A stretch of DNA of 64,000 bases, taken from contig CAMAQV010000008.1 in the NCBI GenBank assembly GCA_945860595.1, positions 1 through 64,000 on the forward strand. Direction: 5' to 3'. Below the pieces are notes generated by a model. That model ran no database searches, had not been told where the DNA came from, and worked only from the letters and a program-made list of their open reading frames with translations. Each line of letters begins with the position of its first letter. The stretch's first letter is position 1. This stretch comes from Comamonas sp. lk. Lineage in GTDB: Bacteria; Pseudomonadota; Gammaproteobacteria; Burkholderiales; Burkholderiaceae_C. Below, in pieces: positions 45,476 to 55,124 of the stretch. The translations under genes and the position numbers were made by a program.

Positions 45476-46909
45476 TTACTCCTCTTTGACTTCGGCTTTG
45501 CGCTCGGTCAGGGTTTTGCTGACCAGCACCGGTCTGCCCTTGAGCTGGTTGATTGCCTGGACCAGGCGGAAGTCTTTGTCCGACCCGAACTCTGGCGCAC
45601 GCCGTTCGGCCAGCGGTTTGAGGGCCTCTTGCTCAAGGCGCTTAATCGCGGCCTCGCGGGCTTTTTCACGTTCGGGGTCTTTGACTTCTGCGCCTTGACC
45701 GCTGCTGAGGTGTTTTTCAGCATCCGCCTCGCGCGGGGCCAAGGCAGCAAACGGGCTGCCTTCCTCGGTTTCGTCCACCATCACGTCGGGCACGATGCCT
45801 TTGGCCTGGATGGAGCGGCCGCTGGGCGTGTAGTAGCGGGCTGTGGTGATTTTGACGCCAGCCTCTGAGCCCAGAGGGCGGAAGGTTTGGACCGTGCCCT
45901 TGCCAAAGGTTTGCCCACCCATGATGACGGCGCGTTTGTGGTCCTGCAGGGCGCCGGCTACGATTTCGCTTGCCGACGCAGAGCCTTCGTTGACCAGCAC
46001 CACCAGCGGCACTTTGCGCATGGCTGGGGGCAGGGTTTTGAGCGGGTCGACGCCCCGGCGGTCATAGTCCAGCGGGTTGGCGCGCAAGGTCTGCTGGCTC
46101 TCGGGGGTTTGTCCGTTGGTGCTGACTACGGTCACGTTGTCAGGCAAAAACGCCGCAGAGATTCCCACAGCGGAACCGAGCAAGCCGCCTGGGTCGTTGC
46201 GCAGGTCGAGCACCATGCCTTTGATATTGGGATCTTGTTTGTACAACTCGCCCACTTTTTTCGCAAAATCTTCCAGCGTACGCTCTTGAAACTGGCTCAG
46301 GCGAATCCAGGCGTAGCCGGGCTCGACGATTTTCCCGCGTACCGACTGCTGTTTGATCTCTTCGCGAACAATCGTTACCACGAAAGTGCGGTTTTCCTCT
46401 TTGCGGAATACCGTCAGGACGACTTTGGTGTTGGGCTCACCGCGCATGCGTTTGACGGCTTCATTGAGTGACAGTCCTTTGACAGGCGTGTCATCGACCT
46501 TGGTGATCAGGTCATTGGTTTTCAGGCCGGCCCGGAACGCAGGCGAACCTTCGATCGGTGAGATGACTTTGACGAATCCATCTTCCTGCGTGATTTCAAT
46601 GCCCACGCCGACAAACTTTCCGGCGGTGCCTTCCTTGAATTCTTTATAGGCCTTTTTGTCGAAATATTGGGAATGCGGATCGAGGCTGGAGACCATGCCA
46701 GAGATGGCATCGGTGATCAGCTTTTTATCGTCTACCGGTTCAACATACTCGCTTTTGATCAGACCGAATACAGCGGATAGCTGTTGCAGTTCTTCCAGGG
46801 GCAGCGGCGCGACGCTGCCGCGCGCAATCGTTTGCAGCGAAAACGTTGCCATCGAGCCGGCCAGCACGCCCACGGCAACCCATCCCGCAATTTTCAGTTT
46901 TTGACCCAT
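45476..46909 (-). CDS. S41 family carboxyl-terminal processing protease
   Basis: The 477-residue periplasmic serine protease has an N-terminal signal/anchor (residues 5-30), a PDZ domain (about 85-175, ITQEDGFVKVISPIEGSPAFRAGL) and the S41 catalytic domain. The nucleophile serine is in VNEGSASASEIVAGAL and the general-base lysine in QTFGKGTVQT. The ATG at 46909 has TGAGGA five bases upstream. The C-terminal tail is a charged helix. It probably processes periplasmic or cell-wall enzymes, as CtpA does. Confidence 0.92.
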   Translation of the reverse strand: MGQKLKIAGWVAVGVLAGSMATFSLQTIARGSVAPLPLEELQQLSAVFGLIKSEYVEPVDDKKLITDAISGMVSSLDPHSQYFDKKAYKEFKEGTAGKFVGVGIEITQEDGFVKVISPIEGSPAFRAGLKTNDLITKVDDTPVKGLSLNEAVKRMRGEPNTKVVLTVFRKEENRTFVVTIVREEIKQQSVRGKIVEPGYAWIRLSQFQERTLEDFAKKVGELYKQDPNIKGMVLDLRNDPGGLLGSAVGISAAFLPDNVTVVSTNGQTPESQQTLRANPLDYDRRGVDPLKTLPPAMRKVPLVVLVNEGSASASEIVAGALQDHKRAVIMGGQTFGKGTVQTFRPLGSEAGVKITTARYYTPSGRSIQAKGIVPDVMVDETEEGSPFAALAPREADAEKHLSSGQGAEVKDPEREKAREAAIKRLEQEALKPLAERRAPEFGSDKDFRLVQAINQLKGRPVLVSKTLTERKAEVKEE

Positions 46910-46977
46910 ACGCATCCTCAAGATAGAACCAATATACACCCGCAGGTACGGTTTCCCCCTCTGTGGGGCCGGTAAAC

Positions 46978-47676
46978 CTAGGCTTTGGGCTCCAAGTAAT
47001 AGTGGTGCTGCGCCCTCAGCGTGGCATCAAGCTCATACACCAGCGGCTGCCCGTTGGGGATGTTGACGCCCACGATGTCGGCTTCGGAGACGCCGTCAAG
47101 GTACTTCACCATGGCGCGGATGGAGTTACCGTGCGCCGCAATCACGATTCGCTTGCCGGCCCGGATGGCCGGTGCCATGGACTCGTTCCACAGGGGCAAC
47201 ACACGCTCCACCGTGTCCTTGAGGCATTCGGTCAGCGGAATTTGTTCGGGTTTGAGTTTGGCGTAACGCAGGTCACCGCGTTCGCTGCGTGGATCGCCGG
47301 GTTCTAGAGTGGGAGGCGGTATGTCATAGCTGCGCCGCCAGGCCAGCACCTGATCCTCGCCGTACTGCTTGGCCATGTCAGATTTGTTGAGTCCTTGTAA
47401 AGCCCCGTAATGGCGCTCATTCAGGCGCCAGGCGTGGACGACAGGTAGCCAGGTGCGCTGCATCTCGTCCAGGCAATGCCACAGCGTGCGGGTTGCGCGC
47501 TGCAGCATGCTGGTGTAGGCGATATCAAAGTCAAATCCGTGTTGCTTCAAGACCCGGCCGGCGGATTGGGCCTGCGCGACACCGGTGGGCGTGAGGTCGA
47601 CGTCGGTCCAGCCGGTGAACCGGTTTTCCAGGTTCCATACCGATTCGCCGTGGCGGATGAACACAATCTTGTACAT
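46978..47676 (-). CDS. gpmA: 2,3-bisphosphoglycerate-dependent phosphoglycerate mutase
   Basis: The 232-residue glycolytic enzyme interconverts 3- and 2-phosphoglycerate. The phosphohistidine motif is [24 protein letters not shown], with [15 protein letters not shown] and the second histidine in [17 protein letters not shown]. It is slightly shorter than the 248-250 residues usual in E. coli-type GpmA, at the C-terminus. It is divergent from the rhodanese gene. Confidence 0.94.
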   Translation of the reverse strand: MYKIVFIRHGESVWNLENRFTGWTDVDLTPTGVAQAQSAGRVLKQHGFDFDIAYTSMLQRATRTLWHCLDEMQRTWLPVVHAWRLNERHYGALQGLNKSDMAKQYGEDQVLAWRRSYDIPPPTLEPGDPRSERGDLRYAKLKPEQIPLTECLKDTVERVLPLWNESMAPAIRAGKRIVIAAHGNSIRAMVKYLDGVSEADIVGVNIPNGQPLVYELDATLRAQHHYYLEPKA

Positions 47677-47778
47677 GGTGGTTGGGGTCAGGGTGGGGGG
47701 AATCGGGCCGTGTGCCGTATAGCGCGGGCCCGCATTCTAAAATGGGCTGTTAAACCCGATCACTCAACAAGGAAGCAC

Positions 47779-48195
47779 GTGAAATTTATTGTGGACAACT
47801 GGATGCTGGTGGCGCTTGCGCTGGTTTCGGGAGGACTGTTGTTGATGCCCGTGATGCAGGGCATGGCGGCGCGCGGTATCAGCGCCGCGCAGGCAGTCCA
47901 GCTGATGAACCGTGAAAAAGCGGTGGTGGTGGACGTGAGCGATGCCGAAGAATTTGCCGCAGCCCACATTGCCGGGTCCAAAAACATCCCCCTGGTCGAG
48001 CTGGAAGCGAAACTGGCCGGTACCGTGAAAAACAAGAATGTTCCCCTGATTTTGGTGTGCCGCTCGGGCGCCCGCTCATTGGGTGCTGCGGCGAAGGCCG
48101 GCAAATTGGGCTTTGCGCAGCCGCACTCGCTGGCCGGCGGCATATCGGGCTGGCGCGAAGCGGCCTTGCCGCTGGAATCCGCATCCGCCGGATAG
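47779..48195 (+). CDS. Membrane-anchored rhodanese-like protein
   Basis: The protein is 138 residues from a GTG with AAGGAAG upstream. An N-terminal membrane segment (about residues 9-28) precedes a single rhodanese domain with VVVDVSDAEEFAAAHIAGSKNIPL and the active-site cysteine in LVCRSGARSLGAA. It resembles YibN, which commonly lies upstream of grxC and secB as here. It probably handles sulfane sulfur at the inner membrane. Confidence 0.88.
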   Translation: MKFIVDNWMLVALALVSGGLLLMPVMQGMAARGISAAQAVQLMNREKAVVVDVSDAEEFAAAHIAGSKNIPLVELEAKLAGTVKNKNVPLILVCRSGARSLGAAAKAGKLGFAQPHSLAGGISGWREAALPLESASAG

Positions 48196-48207
48196 CGGGA
48201 GTCCCCT

Positions 48208-48468
48208 ATGCAAGAAGTCACCATGTACACCACCGCCGTGTGCCCCTACTGTGTACAGGCCAAGCGGATTTTGAAGGCCAAGGGCGTTGACACGATCACC
48301 GAGGTCCGGGTCGATCTGCAGCCTCAGGAGCGCCAGCGCATGATGGATACCACGGGGAGGCGCACCGTGCCGCAGATATTCATTGGCACCACCCATGTCG
48401 GTGGCTGCGATGATTTGATGGCCCTGGATGCGCGCGGTGGGTTGATACCCCTGCTGCAGGGCGGCTGA
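48208..48468 (+). CDS. grxC: Glutaredoxin 3
   Basis: The 86-residue thiol-disulfide oxidoreductase has the CPYC active site at its N-terminus (TAVCPYCVQAKRIL) and the glutathione-binding TVPQIFIGTTHVGGCDDL. Length and motifs match GrxC. It is co-transcribed with the rhodanese gene and precedes secB, a widespread order. Confidence 0.95.
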   Translation: MQEVTMYTTAVCPYCVQAKRILKAKGVDTITEVRVDLQPQERQRMMDTTGRRTVPQIFIGTTHVGGCDDLMALDARGGLIPLLQGG

Positions 48469-48586
48469 TGCCGATGCCGACCGCCTGACATAATCGCGCG
48501 CTGCTTTTGCGGCACCCGCCTTCGCGCAGCGGCCCTTGCCGGTGTTGCCCTGATTAACCCGCCCCTCTCTTGTTGAAAGACTAAAA

Positions 48587-49060
48587 ATGGCCGATTCCAT
48601 GTCCAGCAGTCCCACCCCTGTTTTCCAGATCCAGCGTCTGTATCTGAAAGAGGCGTCAATGGAGCAGCCCAATTCCCCTGGCATTTTGCTGGAGCAGGAG
48701 CAGCCTTCGGTTGACATCCAGCTCAACATTGAAGCCAATCCTGTCGCTGACGGCATTTTTGAGGTGTGCGTGACCGCGCGCGTGCAGACCATGATCAAAG
48801 ACAAGACGGTCTTTCTGGTTGAAGTCAAGCAGGGCGGTATTTTCGAAGTCCGCCATATTCCGGACGACCAGATGGGTGCCATCATGGGCATTGCCTGCCC
48901 ACAAATCATCTACCCCTATTTGCGCGGCAATGTGGCTGATCTGATTCAGCGTGGTGGCTTCCCGCCCGTGCACCTGTCCGAGATCAACTTCCAGGCCATG
49001 TATGAGCAGCAGCAAAGCCAGGCTGCGGCGCAAAGCAACGTCGCAAATCTGACCCAATAG
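48587..49060 (+). CDS. secB: Protein-export chaperone SecB
   Basis: The 157-residue tetrameric cytosolic chaperone keeps preproteins unfolded and delivers them to SecA. Diagnostic segments are [30 protein letters not shown], and [32 protein letters not shown]. It sits between grxC and gpsA, as in many proteobacteria. Confidence 0.96.
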   Translation: MADSMSSSPTPVFQIQRLYLKEASMEQPNSPGILLEQEQPSVDIQLNIEANPVADGIFEVCVTARVQTMIKDKTVFLVEVKQGGIFEVRHIPDDQMGAIMGIACPQIIYPYLRGNVADLIQRGGFPPVHLSEINFQAMYEQQQSQAAAQSNVANLTQ

Positions 49061-49090
49061 TCCCTCCATTTCTCCGTCAAGGTGCACCGC

Positions 49091-50110
49091 ATGCGAATTC
49101 TGGTGCTCGGAGCAGGGGCCTGGGGTACGGCGCTGGCAAGCGCTGCCAGCGCACATGGGGGGCACGCGGTCGCGCTGTGGGCCCGTGATCCGGCGCAGGC
49201 GCTTGCCCTGCAGGCACAGCGCAGCAATTCCCGTTATTTGCCCGGCATTGCTTTGCCCGATGCGCTTGCCATGCACGGTGGCCCGTTACGCTCGGTATGG
49301 ATGTCGGGTGGGCCATGGGATCTGGTCGTGATCGCCACTCCCATGGCGGCGCTGCGGGACATGTTGCAGGGGCTGGCCGAGGTGCCGGTCCCACTGGTGT
49401 GGTTGTGCAAAGGATTTGAGACCGCCCGTGATGGGCAGGCCTGGGGCTTGCTGGGCCATGAAGTGCAGCGCCAGGCGGCCCCCCAGGCACTGTGCGGTGC
49501 GCTGAGCGGGCCCAGTTTTGCCCTGGAAGTGGCGCAGGGAAAGCCCACCGCGCTCGTGGCAGCCAGCGCCCACGCTGTGGTTCGGCAAACCCTGGTGGAT
49601 GCGTTCCACGGGCCAGCCTTGCGGGTGTACGCCAGCGACGATCTGCCGGGTGTGGAGGTGGGTGGCGCGGTCAAGAACGTGCTGGCGATTGCCACAGGGC
49701 TGTGCGACGGCTTGGCCCTCGGCGCCAACGCCCGCGCTGCGCTGATCACGCGCGGCCTGTCTGAGATGACACGCCTGGGATCAGCGCTCGGTGCGCAGGT
49801 CTCCACCTTTACCGGCTTGAGCGGTCTGGGCGATCTGGTGCTGACCGCCACCGGCGACCTCTCGCGCAACCGCCGCGTGGGCTTGGCCCTGGCGCGTGGC
49901 GCGACGCTGGCCAGCGCTGTTGCCGAATTGGGCCATGTGGCCGAGGGTGTGTACTGTGCCCGCACAGTGCTGCAACGGGCCCGGGCGCTGGGGGTCGATA
50001 TGCCGATTACTGCCGCTGTGGTGCAACTGCTCGACGGCAGCCTGCAGGCGGGCGAGGTCGTTGCCCTTCTGATGGGACGCGGTCCGCGTCCCGAGACAGA
50101 TACCGTCTGA
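49091..50110 (+). CDS. gpsA: Glycerol-3-phosphate dehydrogenase [NAD(P)+]
   Basis: The 339-residue enzyme reduces dihydroxyacetone phosphate to sn-glycerol 3-phosphate for phospholipids. The N-terminus [15 protein letters not shown] binds NAD(P), [15 protein letters not shown] is a family motif, and the catalytic lysine is in [14 protein letters not shown]. The ATG at 49091 is preferred over a GTG nine bases earlier because an AAGG ribosome site is better placed. Confidence 0.95.
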   Translation: MRILVLGAGAWGTALASAASAHGGHAVALWARDPAQALALQAQRSNSRYLPGIALPDALAMHGGPLRSVWMSGGPWDLVVIATPMAALRDMLQGLAEVPVPLVWLCKGFETARDGQAWGLLGHEVQRQAAPQALCGALSGPSFALEVAQGKPTALVAASAHAVVRQTLVDAFHGPALRVYASDDLPGVEVGGAVKNVLAIATGLCDGLALGANARAALITRGLSEMTRLGSALGAQVSTFTGLSGLGDLVLTATGDLSRNRRVGLALARGATLASAVAELGHVAEGVYCARTVLQRARALGVDMPITAAVVQLLDGSLQAGEVVALLMGRGPRPETDTV

Positions 50111-50127
50111 CTGCCCGCGCAAGACCC

Positions 50128-52701
50128 TCAGTGCGGCGCCTGAACTTTGCCGGCAATATGGGCCAGCGCGGCTTCCACCTGGTCCACCAATATCAGGCAC
50201 AACTCTCCGGCCTGTAAGGCGTCCATGGCGGTGTCGATGGCTAAAAACTCGCCGTAAATCTCGTGCTGGCGGGTGGTCACGCTGGCACCGGTCAGACCCT
50301 CGCGCAGCAGGGCCATCACTTCGCCGTCGCGGCGGCCGCGTTGGCACTGGTCTTCGTACATCACCACCTCTTCAAATGCAGCGCCCAGCACTTCGGTGAT
50401 CTGGCGGATGTCTTCGTCGCGCCGATCGCCGGCTCCGCTGATGACCACGGAGCGGCGGCTGGCCGGCATGGCCTTGACCGCGTTCACGAGTGCCACCATG
50501 GCGTCCGGGTTGTGGCCGTAATCGGCTATTACGGTCGCTCCGCGGTAATCAAAGACATTGAATCGACCGGCCGCGTTGTCCAGGTCCGGGCGAAACGCGG
50601 CCAATCCGGCCCGCAGGGTGACCCAGTCCATCCCCAGAGCCCAGGCTGCTGCCACGCTGGCCATTACGTTTTCAACCTGGAAGCCGATCGTGCCGTCGTG
50701 TGTCAGCGGGATGTCGCAGAGATTCAGAAATTGTTTGTGTGGCCCCTTAGCCGCCACAATCTGACCGTTTTCCACGTAGACCACCGCACGACCCTGCGCC
50801 CGGTGTGTGGCCATCACGGGGTTGGCTTGGTCCAGCGCGAAAAAAGTCACGTCGCCCTTGCAATGGGTGGCCATGGCAGCGACAACCGGGTCAGCGGCAT
50901 TGAGCACCGCCGTCCCTTTGGGGGCGACGTTTTGCACGATCACCCGTTTGAGTACCGCGAGTTCGTCCAGGGTGGTGATGTAATTCAGGCCGAGGTGGTC
51001 GCCGCTGCCCACATTGGTTACCACGGCCACATCGCAGTAGTCGAAAGCCAGGCCTTCGCGCAGTACCCCGCCCCGTGCGGTCTCCAGCACAGCAGCGTCC
51101 ACATCGGGGTGGTACAGGACGTTGCGCGCGCTTTTGGGGCCGCTGCAGTCACCCGTGTCAACGCAGTGGCCGCCCACATAGACGCCGTCAGTGTTGGTCA
51201 TGCCAACACACCAGCCCTGCTGGGCCAGCAGATGTGAGATCAGGCGCACGGTCGTGGTCTTGCCGTTGGTGCCGGTTACAGCCACGATGGGTATGCGGCC
51301 GTTGTTTCCGCTTTTGAACAGGCTGGAGACGATGGCCTCGCCCACAGGCCGGCCCTTGCCGAAGGACGGGTTGAGGTGCATGCGCAAGCCCGGCGCGGCG
51401 TTCACTTCCACCACCCCACCGCCTTGTTCCTCCAGCGGCCGCAAAATCGTTTCGCAGACCATGTCGACACCGCAGATATGCAGGCCCACCATCTGTGCGG
51501 CGGCTACCGCGCGCGCCGCCACATCGGGGTGTACATCGTCGGTCACATCCGTGGCGGACCCGCCGGTGGACAGATTGGCGTTGTTGCGCAGATTCACGCG
51601 CCGGCCCTTGTCGGGCACCGAGTCGGCGTCCAGCCCCTGTTTGCGTAGGCAGGCCAGCGCGATTTCGTCGAAGCGGATTTTGGTCAGCGAGGTGGCGTGC
51701 CCGTCGCCCCGGCGTGGGTCCTGGTTGACCCGCTCCACCAGTTGCGCCACGGTGTGCACGCCGTCTCCCGCCACGCTGGGCGGGTCGCGCCGGGCAGCGG
51801 CAACCAGGCGGTCGCCAACCACCAGCAGGCGGAAGTCATTGCCCGGCATGTAGCGCTCCACCAATACGTGGTCACGAAATCCCGCCGCCACCGCGTAGGC
51901 GGCACGGAGCGCCGCCTCATCCTGGATATTGACCGTCACGCCCTTGCCCTGGTTCCCATCCAGCGGTTTGACCACCACCGGCAAACCGATTTCCAGAGTC
52001 GCTTGCCAGGCATCGTCGGCATCGCGTACGGCGCGGCCCCGTGGCACCGGTACGCCGGCCGCGTGGAGCAGCTTCTTGGTCAACTCCTTGTCTTGCGCAA
52101 TCGCCTCTGCGATGGCGCTGGTGGCGTCGATTTCGGCCGCCTGGATGCGGCGCTGCTTACGGCCCCAACCAAAGCGCACCATGCTGCCTTCCGTCATGCG
52201 GCTGTAGGGAATCTGACGCGCCAGGGCTGCGCTGACCACAGACCCCGTGCTGGGGCCCAGGCGCACATCCTCATCCAGTTCACGCAGTTGGTGCAGGGCG
52301 GCCTCCAGGTCAAACGGCGCGTCCTGGCGGGCGCTCTCGCACAGTGCCGCGGCCAGATCCAGTGCCAAGCGACCGACCACCTCTTCGCTGTATTCCACCA
52401 CCACCTGGAAAACACCGTCTTCCATGGTCGGCTTGGTGCAGCTGAATGTCACCGGACATCCTGCCTGGGCCTGCAGCCCCAGTGCTGCCAGTTCCAGCAC
52501 CCGGGCCAGCGGAACCTCGCTGCGGTGCCCTATGGTCTGGAACGGCCCGACTTCCGGGAATCGCGCGCGCAAGCGGGTCTCGAATCCGTCCAGACCCGCT
52601 ACATCGTGTTCGGCCGCGGTACAGGTCACCACGGCTTGCATGGCCGTATGATGGCTCCAAAGATTGGGGCCGCGCAGGGCACGGATACGGGTCACTTCCA
52701 T
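50128..52701 (-). CDS. cphA: Cyanophycin synthetase (full-length CphA)
   Basis: The 857-residue enzyme polymerises aspartate and arginine into cyanophycin. It has an N-terminal domain (about 1-160), an ATP-grasp domain (about 215-470; VVKPLDGNQGKGVT and GVDMVCETILRP...VVEVNAAPG) and a Mur-ligase-like domain with an intact P-loop VTGTNGKTTTVRLI and a C-terminal lobe to residue 857. It is the second gene of the cphA'-cphA operon, 38 bases behind its shorter paralog. Confidence 0.93.
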   Translation of the reverse strand: MEVTRIRALRGPNLWSHHTAMQAVVTCTAAEHDVAGLDGFETRLRARFPEVGPFQTIGHRSEVPLARVLELAALGLQAQAGCPVTFSCTKPTMEDGVFQVVVEYSEEVVGRLALDLAAALCESARQDAPFDLEAALHQLRELDEDVRLGPSTGSVVSAALARQIPYSRMTEGSMVRFGWGRKQRRIQAAEIDATSAIAEAIAQDKELTKKLLHAAGVPVPRGRAVRDADDAWQATLEIGLPVVVKPLDGNQGKGVTVNIQDEAALRAAYAVAAGFRDHVLVERYMPGNDFRLLVVGDRLVAAARRDPPSVAGDGVHTVAQLVERVNQDPRRGDGHATSLTKIRFDEIALACLRKQGLDADSVPDKGRRVNLRNNANLSTGGSATDVTDDVHPDVAARAVAAAQMVGLHICGVDMVCETILRPLEEQGGGVVEVNAAPGLRMHLNPSFGKGRPVGEAIVSSLFKSGNNGRIPIVAVTGTNGKTTTVRLISHLLAQQGWCVGMTNTDGVYVGGHCVDTGDCSGPKSARNVLYHPDVDAAVLETARGGVLREGLAFDYCDVAVVTNVGSGDHLGLNYITTLDELAVLKRVIVQNVAPKGTAVLNAADPVVAAMATHCKGDVTFFALDQANPVMATHRAQGRAVVYVENGQIVAAKGPHKQFLNLCDIPLTHDGTIGFQVENVMASVAAAWALGMDWVTLRAGLAAFRPDLDNAAGRFNVFDYRGATVIADYGHNPDAMVALVNAVKAMPASRRSVVISGAGDRRDEDIRQITEVLGAAFEEVVMYEDQCQRGRRDGEVMALLREGLTGASVTTRQHEIYGEFLAIDTAMDALQAGELCLILVDQVEAALAHIAGKVQAPH

Positions 52702-52739
52702 GGGGATATCGTCCGGTTCATTGGGGGCTCACGTGGGTC

Positions 52740-54914
52740 TCAGTACCGCGCTTTTTGCGGGTTCGATTCAAAGGTGCGCAAGCCTGCGGCAATCAGCTCA
52801 GGCGTGATGCCCAGTGCCCACGCCGCGGCCACGGCGGCCATCACCATCTCAGGTTGTGCGGCCTTGGCCGGCTTGAGGTGGTGCAAACGCAGCAGCACGG
52901 TTTCCTGCTGGGGTCCGGCCAGCACTACGGCGTCGTTTCGCACAAAAACGGTTTTATGTCCCGCACTGCGATGCCGCGTTAAGGTGGGGTTATCCCCATC
53001 GCAGGCATAAAAAATAACAGCGCCGTCGCAGAGGTCGGCCAGTGCCTGGGCCTGGCCTGCTGCCGCGTTGATGACCGCAGTGCCGCTGGGCAAGACCACA
53101 TCGACCTGGGTGCGGCCTACTTTGAAGCACTGCTCTTCGTCCAGCACGTCGAAGTGCTGCAATGCGGGTGTCCAGCCGATGTCGGTGACAACGCCCACGT
53201 CGCATTTGTCGTAGGCCAGGCCCTGGCCCAGGATGGTGGCGCAGGGGTTCTCAAACACCGCCGCTTCGACTGAGCGGTTGATCAGAATGCGCTCGCCCGC
53301 CTCCCAATGGGTGCTGTCTGCGGCGTCTACCAAGCGGCTGTCCAGATAAAGGCCTTCACTACAAGCCAGCCCCACGCGCTTGCCGCTGATGTGTATGAGC
53401 CAGGCCACTAGGCGGGCAATTCGGCCGGTGTTATGGGTGCCGGTCACGCCCACTACGGGAATGCGTCCGCTGTGGGTCCGATCAAACAGGTGGGCGACGA
53501 TGGCAGTGCCCACCGGCTGGGCGGGGCCGTTGGCCGGCTTGATGTGCGCCAACAGCCCCGGGCTTGCGTTGACCTCAATCACCGCACCCCGTTGCTGACC
53601 CAGAGGGAGCGCACAGTTTTCGACGACCATGTCGACCCCGGCGATGTCCAGCCCGACCACCCGGGCCGCTAGCGCCGCAGCGTGGGCCACGCTGGGGTGC
53701 AGTTCAGCGCTGACATCAAAAGCCACGTTACCGTTGCGCTGGATCAACACCTGCCGGCCAGCTGCCGGAACGGAGTCGGGTTTGAGTCCCACACGCGCCA
53801 GTTCCAGAATGACTTCTGGGCTGTCGTCGAGTTCCACCACGTTGAGCGGAAAGGATTCCGCGCGGCCACGGCGCGGATCGCTGTTGATTTGCTGCTCGAT
53901 CAGCTGGTTCATGTCCGAGACGCCGTCGCCGGTCACATACAGCGTGGTTCCGCGCGCCGCAGCCGCTACGTGCTGGCCCACGACCAGCAGGCGGTGTTCA
54001 TTGCCACGGATGAACTCCTCGACGATCACCTGGCCGCCGCCCTCGGTAAATGCCAGGGCGTAGGCGGCTTCGATGTCGGCGCGGCTCTCCAGATCCAGCG
54101 ATACGCCGCGACCGTGGTTGCCGTCGTAGGGTTTGATGACCACCGGCGTGCCGATGGACTGCGCCGCGTCCCAGGCTTCAGAGGCGCTGTCCACCAACCG
54201 GCCCTGCGGCACCGGCACGCCGCAGGCTTGCAACATGCGCTTGGTCATATCCTTGTCACTGGCAATTTCCTCGGCAATTGCCGAGGTCTGGTCGGTCTCG
54301 GCCGTCCAGATGCGCCGCTGCGCGCTGCCATAGCCCAGCTGCACCAGATTGCCACTGGTCAGGCGGATGTGGGGGATATTCCGTGCCGTGGCGGCGTCCA
54401 CAATATGCGCGGTGCTGGGCCCCAGGCACAGCGAATCGACCATGTCTTGCAATTCCGAGACTGCGGCCGCCATGTCGAACGCCGTGTCATTGATGGCTGC
54501 CAGCAGCAGTTCCCGGCCCAGATCCAGCGCGCGCCGCCCCACGTCGGGCTGGCGGGTGCGGAACGCCACCTTGTAGACGCCGCGTTGCGAGGTCTCACGC
54601 GCCTTGCCAAAGCCGGTGCGCATACCGCCCAGGTTTTGCAACTCCAGACAGACGTGCTCCAAAATGTGCGCCGCCCAGGTGCCTTCGTGTAGGCGTTGCA
54701 AAAAACCACCCCGCACGGCCGGGCTGCATTCGTGCTCGACGAGGCTGGGCAGCCAGGCGCACAGGCGATCAATGAAGCCGGGCAGGGTGTTGGAGGGGTA
54801 GTCCTCGAGTTCGCCAATATCGACCCAGGCCTCGATCACCGGGCGGTAAGTCCATATATTGGGGCCACGCAGGTGGTTCACCCGCACAATCTCAATGGTT
54901 TTTTGCTGGGTCAT
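52740..54914 (-). CDS. Cyanophycin synthetase paralog with altered Mur P-loop (CphA'/CphA2-like)
   Basis: This 724-residue paralog has the N-terminal and ATP-grasp domains (VVIKPYDGNHGRGVS; GVDMVVENCALP...VIEVNASPG). The Mur-like P-loop reads GVTGTHNTGRIARL, so the GKT/S of a working Walker A is lost. The C-terminal Mur lobe is missing: the chain ends about 130 residues earlier than CphA. Related shortened synthetases accompany CphA in betaproteobacteria, and CphA2 types can join beta-Asp-Arg dipeptides using the ATP-grasp site alone. It is transcribed first, divergent from the ABC gene. Confidence 0.88.
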   Translation of the reverse strand: MTQQKTIEIVRVNHLRGPNIWTYRPVIEAWVDIGELEDYPSNTLPGFIDRLCAWLPSLVEHECSPAVRGGFLQRLHEGTWAAHILEHVCLELQNLGGMRTGFGKARETSQRGVYKVAFRTRQPDVGRRALDLGRELLLAAINDTAFDMAAAVSELQDMVDSLCLGPSTAHIVDAATARNIPHIRLTSGNLVQLGYGSAQRRIWTAETDQTSAIAEEIASDKDMTKRMLQACGVPVPQGRLVDSASEAWDAAQSIGTPVVIKPYDGNHGRGVSLDLESRADIEAAYALAFTEGGGQVIVEEFIRGNEHRLLVVGQHVAAAARGTTLYVTGDGVSDMNQLIEQQINSDPRRGRAESFPLNVVELDDSPEVILELARVGLKPDSVPAAGRQVLIQRNGNVAFDVSAELHPSVAHAAALAARVVGLDIAGVDMVVENCALPLGQQRGAVIEVNASPGLLAHIKPANGPAQPVGTAIVAHLFDRTHSGRIPVVGVTGTHNTGRIARLVAWLIHISGKRVGLACSEGLYLDSRLVDAADSTHWEAGERILINRSVEAAVFENPCATILGQGLAYDKCDVGVVTDIGWTPALQHFDVLDEEQCFKVGRTQVDVVLPSGTAVINAAAGQAQALADLCDGAVIFYACDGDNPTLTRHRSAGHKTVFVRNDAVVLAGPQQETVLLRLHHLKPAKAAQPEMVMAAVAAAWALGITPELIAAGLRTFESNPQKARY

Positions 54915-55124
54915 GCAATAAGACGTGCCGTAAGGCGTGTCGTCGGGTTTCGTAGTGCCGAGGGTATTCTCGCCGAAGGCACTGGCCGTGCCCGTTGCCG
55001 ACCCCTTGCGGCATAGTCGGGCCTGGGCGGGGCGGCACCGGGTCCCCGCGTGACCCTGTGCTTACCGGGCTTGGCAGGGCGGGTTGGCTTCGGAGCACGG
55101 TGGTATCTCAATGGATGGTTTGCT

